Notes under the pieces: model-generated
The model's database searches: none
Told to the model about the DNA's origin: nothing
What the model saw: only the letters and a program-made list of their open reading frames with translations
Program-made: the position numbers and the translations under genes
Assembly: GCA_017305635.1 (NCBI GenBank)
Contig: JAFKKF010000010.1
Span: 186,001-250,000 of the forward strand
DNA length: 64,000 nt
Direction of reading: 5' to 3'
DNA from: Hyphomicrobiales bacterium
GTDB lineage: Bacteria; Pseudomonadota; Alphaproteobacteria; Rhizobiales; Kaistiaceae
In this document: positions 59,591 through 64,000 of the stretch, piece by piece
Layout of the letters: the number at the start of each line of letters is the position of its first letter
Position numbering within the stretch: position 1 is the stretch's first letter

Positions 59591-60604
59591 CTACTTGGTG
59601 CTGGTGACCTTGATCTCGCCGGAGACGATCTTCTCCTGCGCCGCCTTCATGGCGGCGATCACGTCGGCCGGCACGTTCTTCTGGGTGCAGGCGCTGTCGT
59701 AGGTCATGCCGACGCCGCCGCGCGACAGGCCGAACTCGATCTTGCCGCTCTTCGGCGCGGTGCCGGCGATGTAGTCCTTGACGTACTCGTAGTAGGAACG
59801 GCCGACGTCCTTGATCATGGAGGAGAGGACGACTTCCGGCCCCTGCGAGCACTTGTCGGTGTCGACGCCGATGGCCCAGGCCTTGCGCTCCTTGGCGGCG
59901 AGGATCACGCCGTCGCCGGTGGTCGCGGCGACCTGGTAGACGATGTCGGCGCCGGCGTCGTAGAGCGACAGGGCCAGCTCCTTGCCCTTGGCGGGATCGG
60001 TGTAGGAACCGGCATAGCGGACCTGGACGTCCATGGCCGGATCGACGCTGGCGGCGCCCTGCTTGAAGCCGGCGATGAAGTTGTTGATCACCGGATTGTC
60101 GAAGGCGCCGACGATGCCGAGGACCTTCTTGTCGTTGATGCCGGGGATGTCGGTGCGCGTCGTCATCATCGCCGCCATGATGCCGGCGAGGTACGAGCCT
60201 TCGTGCTCGGCATAGGAGATCGAGACGACGTTCGGCGCCTCGCCGGGAGCGACGCCGTCGGTGTAGACGAAGGTCTTGTCGGCGTGCTGGCCGGCAATGT
60301 CGGGCAGGAAGCTGTCGAACTGGTAGCCGGGATTGACGAAGATCACCTGCCCGCTATCGGCTGCTTCCGAGAGGAAGTCGCTGAGCAGGTTGGACCGCTG
60401 CTGCCCCTCGATCAGCTTGTAGTCGATGCCGAGATCGGTGACCGCCTTCTTGAGGCCGGCATCGCCGGAATCGAAGATGCCGCCGTCGCCGAGCGCGCCG
60501 GAGGCGACCTGGACCACCGACAGCTTGTCGGCGGCGGAGGCCACCGTGGCGGCCGACATGAGAGCGATGGCAGCAACACCGAGGAACTTGATTGTTCTAT
60601 GCAT
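59591..60604 (-). CDS. BMP-family substrate-binding protein
   Basis: 337 residues, exported (MHRTIKFLGVAAIALMSAAT then VASA|ADKL). BMP/PnrA-like signatures: GDGGIFDSGDAGLKKAV, the beta-strand FVNPGYQFDSFLPDIAGQH, and GIVGAFDNPVINNFIAGFKQ. The mature N-terminus has no lipobox Cys, so it is probably a soluble periplasmic protein. Likely ligands include nucleosides or sugar-like compounds; the ligand here is unknown and may match the kinase/aldolase encoded upstream. Confidence 0.92.
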   Translation of the reverse strand: MHRTIKFLGVAAIALMSAATVASAADKLSVVQVASGALGDGGIFDSGDAGLKKAVTDLGIDYKLIEGQQRSNLLSDFLSEAADSGQVIFVNPGYQFDSFLPDIAGQHADKTFVYTDGVAPGEAPNVVSISYAEHEGSYLAGIMAAMMTTRTDIPGINDKKVLGIVGAFDNPVINNFIAGFKQGAASVDPAMDVQVRYAGSYTDPAKGKELALSLYDAGADIVYQVAATTGDGVILAAKERKAWAIGVDTDKCSQGPEVVLSSMIKDVGRSYYEYVKDYIAGTAPKSGKIEFGLSRGGVGMTYDSACTQKNVPADVIAAMKAAQEKIVSGEIKVTSTK

Positions 60605-60618
60605 GGATTACCCCTTCT

Positions 60619-61830
60619 TTATCCTGCAACGCGTTGAACGGTCCGGGCATGCGTCGCCGCCAGCGCGGCGACCGACGCAGCACCCTCGGCAGCGAGCTCC
60701 CGATGCGGGAGGCGCTGGAGCGAGCCTTTCCATGAGCGGGCGATCTCGCGGCAGAGCAGGTCGGACGAGGCTCCGCCGCCGCCGAGAACGAGGTGCGCGA
60801 CAGGGCCGGCCGCCGCCGCGAGGTCCGCGAGGATCGCGATCAGCCGGTCCGCCACGCTGCGATAGGCCGCGCGCACCACCTCGCCGCGACCGTCGGAGAC
60901 GGTGATGCCGCCCACCATGCCGGCGGGCTGCGCGCCCCAGGGGCTGAGCAATTCCGGCTCCACCCGGATGCGCGACGGCGAGGCAGCGGCTGCCTCCGCC
61001 TCGAGCGTCGCATGGGGCACGCCGAAGAGGCGCGACAGCCAGTCGAAAGTGATGCCGCCCGCACCGAATCCCGTCTCCAGGCTGCGGCGGCCGCCGCCGA
61101 GTATCTCGCGGGTGAATTCCCCGTGGGTCGCAGGCCCGCTCGCCAGCCGGCAGACGACGGTCGTCGTGCCGAGATTGGCGAAAGCCATGTCGGGCGCCGT
61201 GCCCACCGCGACGAAGCCCGCCGGAACGTCGCCCGGACAGGCGACCACCGGGATATCCGCGGCGAGACCGAGCTCTGCCGCCGCCGCCCTGGTGAGCAGG
61301 CCCGTGGTCTCGCCAACCGGGACCAGCGGCGGGATCGTCTCCGGGGCGATGCAAGCCTCTGCGAGCATGGCGCCGTTGACCGCCGTTCCGTCCGCGTCGA
61401 GGACGCCAAGGCGGAGCGCCGAGCCGGCGGAAAGGGCAATCCTCCCGGTCAACCGGAACGCTGCGTAGTCCTGCGCGCCCAGCCACCAGGCGACCGGTCT
61501 CGACGTCGGGAGGAGCATCTTCGGCAGGCCGGCGAGCGGGAAGAGCGGACAGCCGGTCGACGCGAGGAAGGTTCCGCCGAGCCTCTCGGCCAGGGCGCGC
61601 GTCACCGGGACGGCATCGTCGTCGAAGTCGGGATAGAGCGGCGTAATCGGGGTGCCGTCACCGGCGAGGCCGATGACGGCACCCCGGACGTGCCAGAGAT
61701 CCTCGCCCCGGCGCCGTGCAGGCGGCGGGGACGCATGGTCCGCGGCGGCCGCGGCCAGTATCGCGCCGTCGCGCGTGGCCACGGCCCTTGCCCCGTGACT
61801 CCCCATGTCGATGCCGAGGGTCACAGGCAT
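60619..61830 (-). CDS. short FGGY-family carbohydrate kinase
   Basis: 403 residues, while most FGGY kinases have 480-520. N-terminal phosphate loop LGIDMGSHGARAV; catalytic Asp in VACPGDVPAGFVAVG; C-terminal ATP region AHLVLGGGGASSDLLCREIA. About 45-50 residues are missing after residue 45, where RRRGEDLWHVRGAVIGLAG joins directly to the next strand. The reading frame is open across this point, so I call it a deletion rather than a frameshift. Substrate unknown. It follows the zinc dehydrogenase by six bases. Confidence 0.83.
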   Translation of the reverse strand: MPVTLGIDMGSHGARAVATRDGAILAAAAADHASPPPARRRGEDLWHVRGAVIGLAGDGTPITPLYPDFDDDAVPVTRALAERLGGTFLASTGCPLFPLAGLPKMLLPTSRPVAWWLGAQDYAAFRLTGRIALSAGSALRLGVLDADGTAVNGAMLAEACIAPETIPPLVPVGETTGLLTRAAAAELGLAADIPVVACPGDVPAGFVAVGTAPDMAFANLGTTTVVCRLASGPATHGEFTREILGGGRRSLETGFGAGGITFDWLSRLFGVPHATLEAEAAAASPSRIRVEPELLSPWGAQPAGMVGGITVSDGRGEVVRAAYRSVADRLIAILADLAAAAGPVAHLVLGGGGASSDLLCREIARSWKGSLQRLPHRELAAEGAASVAALAATHARTVQRVAG

Positions 61831-61836
61831 GGCGAC

Positions 61837-62877
61837 CTATCCTCCGCGTCCCGGCAGGTCGACGGCGAACTTGAACGTGCCGGGAGTGCCGGTCTCCGCG
61901 AAGCCGCGACCGAGCTCGGAGAGCGGGATCTTCGGATGCCGGAGCCGGTCGACGTCGATCGCGCCCGCCCGCAGAAGCGCGATCGCCCCGTCGGCATCCG
62001 GCCGGCGGAAGCCGACGACGCCGACGATGCGCTGGCGCCGATAGTGGACCCGGTTGAGGTCGATGCTGAGGGCCGCGTTCTGCGGTCCCGAGGCGAAGAG
62101 GACGAGAACCCCGTCGGAGTGGAGAAGCTTGAGCGCTTCTTCCGATGCTGAAGCGAGCGCCGGACCGCCGGCGACGATGAAGGCGCAGTCGAGACCGCCG
62201 ACGCTGCCCGGCGACGCTACTTCGTGGGCGCCGAACTGCGTCGCCGCCGCGCGCCGGTCCTCGCGCGGATCGATGCCGATGACGGTCGCGCCGGCATGGC
62301 GGAGCGCCTCGACGTGGAGGAGTCCCATCGGGCCGAGGCCGAAGACGCCGCAGCGCCGCCCCTTTACCGGCTCCGCCGCCTCGATCGAGAAGACCACGTC
62401 GGCGAGCGGCTCGACCAGGCTCGCCGCCGCGTAGGAGAGATCGTCCGGGATCGGAATGACGTTGCCGGCGGGCACCTTCACCAGCTCGGCGAAGCCCCCG
62501 CCTATGCCGCGCTCCTTGAGGAGGAGCGCATTGGCGTCGACGGCGCCCGCGGCCGAACCAATGCCGGTGAGGACTTCGTTGCCCGCCGCATCCCGGTTGC
62601 GGATGACCGGATCGACGGCGACCCGGTCGCCGACCGAGATGCCGTCCGCCTTCGGCCCGACGCGCACCACCTCGCCGGCGATCTCGTGCCCGAGGATCAG
62701 CGGCGTGCGGCCGAGCATCTCGGCGAGGCCGTCGTCCTTCCACTTCTTGATGTCGGTCGGGCAGACATTGACCGCCCGCACCGCGATCAGCACGTCGTCG
62801 CCGGCGACGTCGGGCTCGGGAATGCTGCGCAGCTCGAAGGTGCGCGGCGCGGCGAGGACGGCGGCTTCGTAGGCCAT
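61837..62877 (-). CDS. zinc-dependent dehydrogenase (MDR family)
   Basis: 346 residues. Catalytic zinc site: C in VNVCPTDIKKW and GHEIAGEVV. The structural four-Cys loop is absent: the region reads DPVIRNRDAAGNEVLTGIGS. Nucleotide site FGLGPMGLLHVEALRH. Suggests a polyol or sugar-phosphate dehydrogenase, acting with the neighbouring kinase and aldolase. ATG 62877 gives the usual start; the reading further upstream would run through the aldolase gene. Confidence 0.9.
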   Translation of the reverse strand: MAYEAAVLAAPRTFELRSIPEPDVAGDDVLIAVRAVNVCPTDIKKWKDDGLAEMLGRTPLILGHEIAGEVVRVGPKADGISVGDRVAVDPVIRNRDAAGNEVLTGIGSAAGAVDANALLLKERGIGGGFAELVKVPAGNVIPIPDDLSYAAASLVEPLADVVFSIEAAEPVKGRRCGVFGLGPMGLLHVEALRHAGATVIGIDPREDRRAAATQFGAHEVASPGSVGGLDCAFIVAGGPALASASEEALKLLHSDGVLVLFASGPQNAALSIDLNRVHYRRQRIVGVVGFRRPDADGAIALLRAGAIDVDRLRHPKIPLSELGRGFAETGTPGTFKFAVDLPGRGG

Positions 62878-62882
62878 CGCGC

Positions 62883-63713
62883 TCACTTCCCCGGCTCGCC
62901 GGCGGCCGCCCAGGCCTTGGCCGCCGCGGCGGCATCGCCGCGGTGCACGGTCGCAGCGAGCGCGGCCACGGCTTCCTTCGGCTGCGGCCGGCTCCACACG
63001 TTCCGGCCGACGACGACGCCGACCGCCCCGCTCTTCATCCAGGTTCCGACTTCCTGCACGAAGCCGGCAGCGTCGCGCGGCGAGCCGCCGAGGACCATCA
63101 CCGGCACCGGCGAATTGCGTACGATGCCGGCAAGCACCTCGGCGTTCGGCGGCGCCGGGATCTTCAGGATGTCGCCGCCGATCTCGACGCCCATGCGGCA
63201 GGCATGGGCGATCAGCTCGTTGTCGGTCTCCGAGGCCTTCTCGCCCCATAGCGCCGGCTCGACCATCAGCGGCAGGCCGATGCGGTGGCAATCCATGGCG
63301 ATGGTGCGCAGCATGTCGACGCTGCGGGCGAAGCGGTCGGCGTCGGCAAAGCCGACCGGCAGCAGCACCTTGACCGCCGTCGCGCCGAGATGGAGCGCGT
63401 ATTCCGGCGTCGCGACGCGGATGTGATCCTTCAGCTTCCCGTGCTCGCCGGGCAGCGGGGAAAAGATCGGCGCATCGAGCGAGACGAGCAGCCGCGGGCC
63501 ACCGGGATGGGCGAGCTTCTCCGCCGCGATCCGCGCCACGCCGGGCCCGACGAGCAGGCCCTCGGCGCCGCTCGCGCCCACCGCCTCGACGATATGGCCG
63601 ACGTCGGCGCCGCCCTTCGGCACGCCCGACCCGCCGTGATCGAAGGCGACGATGACCGAGCGGCCGGTGGCCGGGTTGAGCAGCTGGCTGACGCGAAGGG
63701 CAATGCCGTTCAT
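62883..63713 (-). CDS. class I aldolase, DeoC/LacD-like
   Basis: 276-residue TIM barrel of the DeoC/FbaB/LacD group. VIVAFDHGGSGVPKGGADVG near residue 20 and two candidate Schiff-base lysines (ATAVKVLLPVGF and GGDILKIPAPPN) are visible, and VMVLGGSPRD and VGVVVGRNVW form the phosphate end of the barrel. Known relatives split sugar phosphates, including the AI-2 thiolase LsrF; substrate is unknown here. The start overlaps the GntR stop by two bases. Confidence 0.88.
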   Translation of the reverse strand: MNGIALRVSQLLNPATGRSVIVAFDHGGSGVPKGGADVGHIVEAVGASGAEGLLVGPGVARIAAEKLAHPGGPRLLVSLDAPIFSPLPGEHGKLKDHIRVATPEYALHLGATAVKVLLPVGFADADRFARSVDMLRTIAMDCHRIGLPLMVEPALWGEKASETDNELIAHACRMGVEIGGDILKIPAPPNAEVLAGIVRNSPVPVMVLGGSPRDAAGFVQEVGTWMKSGAVGVVVGRNVWSRPQPKEAVAALAATVHRGDAAAAAKAWAAAGEPGK

Positions 63714-64000
63714 GATTCTCCGAAATCCCTCTGGAAGTCTGCGACGAGCTTGTGCCGGTCCGTCCTGATCCAGAACTGGGCGAACTCGAACGGGCGCCCG
63801 TCGCGAAGGTGCGTGACCTGGCTGATCTCGAGCACCGGCGCGCCGACCGGCAGGTCGAGATGCTCGGCAAGGTCGGCATCGGCGGCGAGGCTCGAGAAGG
63901 TGCGGCTGGCCCCGCCGATCTGGAGACCGAAGCGGCTCTCGAGGAGGCGGTAGAGCGAACCGTCCTCCAGCTGATCCGCCGTCAGGCCCGGACAGACCCG
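63710..64000 (-). CDS. GntR-family regulator, UTRA domain (C-terminal part)
   Basis: Partial: the gene enters from the right edge and 96 residues plus stop are visible. LTADQLEDGSLYRLLESRFG, ADADLAEHLDLPVGAPVLEI and RDGRPFEFAQFWIRTDRHKL are typical of the UTRA ligand-binding domain of HutC-type GntR regulators, which usually sense a pathway sugar or acid. The DNA-binding domain is outside the window. Its stop overlaps the aldolase start, so it is probably the local operon regulator. Confidence 0.88.
   Translation of the reverse strand, partial: RVCPGLTADQLEDGSLYRLLESRFGLQIGGASRTFSSLAADADLAEHLDLPVGAPVLEISQVTHLRDGRPFEFAQFWIRTDRHKLVADFQRDFGES

Noticed and set aside
60619-61830. Frameshifted kinase pseudogene
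   Set aside because: The frame is open throughout, and the N-terminal loop, catalytic Asp and C-terminal motif are in the same frame; a deletion explains the short length.

Overview
This 64 kb window comes from a GC-rich alphaproteobacterium, most likely of the order Hyphomicrobiales (Rhizobiales). The supporting evidence is gene content and order: thiL-nusB-ribH-ribE-ribD-nrdR-glyA; a MarR (LdtR-like) regulator with an L,D-transpeptidase and a DUF6163 protein next to hemB; rpoZ-rsh-pyrE-acpS-lepB-rnc-era-recO; smpB-dapA divergent from a lytic transglycosylase; a Bpt-type N-degron transferase; and a porin_2 family porin. The genus cannot be decided from the sequence. No rRNA, tRNA, CRISPR array, insertion sequence or phage gene was found.

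Layout. 1-6.2 kb: the end of a LysM lipoprotein gene, then a minus-strand run for thiamine, riboflavin and one-carbon metabolism. 6.4-9 kb: a LuxR-type regulator divergent from an exported protein with a duplicated cysteine domain. 9-15.6 kb: cell-wall remodelling (L,D-transpeptidase with its MarR regulator), haem synthesis (hemB, coupled to a threonine ammonia-lyase), an RDD membrane protein and the Bpt transferase. 15.9-27.6 kb: parC and the recO-era-rnc-lepB-acpS-pyrE-rsh-rpoZ block, with four-base ATGA overlaps at many junctions. 28-39.7 kb: NYN protein, uracil-DNA glycosylase, shikimate dehydrogenase-like protein, smpB, dapA, slt, a hydrolase, a three-gene envelope operon (OmpA/BON, tiny membrane protein, helix-hairpin-helix protein) and a porin. 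40-46.2 kb: an alcohol dehydrogenase, a dihaem cytochrome with a catalase-like partner, and ilvD. Small palindromic repeats with terminal inverted repeats are scattered through the intergenic gaps.

46.2-64 kb is accessory and entirely on the minus strand. Its upstream half (64 to 52.5 kb) reads as a catabolic operon: GntR/UTRA regulator, class I aldolase, zinc dehydrogenase, FGGY-type kinase, BMP-type ABC transporter, aldehyde dehydrogenase and a UbiD/UbiX decarboxylase pair. Its downstream half (52.4 to 46.2 kb) is the most interesting part. It encodes a hydroxynitrile-lyase-like cupin, an F420-dependent glucose-6-phosphate dehydrogenase with all substrate-binding residues of Fgd1, a stand-alone CofE (F420-0:gamma-glutamyl ligase), a three-gene ABC transporter of the proposed F420-0 uptake type, and a second F420-type luciferase-like oxidoreductase.

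I read this as a cofactor F420 salvage-and-use module of actinobacterial type in an alphaproteobacterium: import F420-0, add glutamates with CofE, reduce with Fgd, and spend the hydride in the LLM oxidoreductase. The same palindrome (TTGACCA-N2-TGGTCAA, perfect before fgd and imperfect before the LLM gene) lies just upstream of both units, suggesting one TetR-like regulator encoded outside the window. Import of F420-0 and the shared regulation are inferences; the protein families and the palindromes are visible in the sequence.
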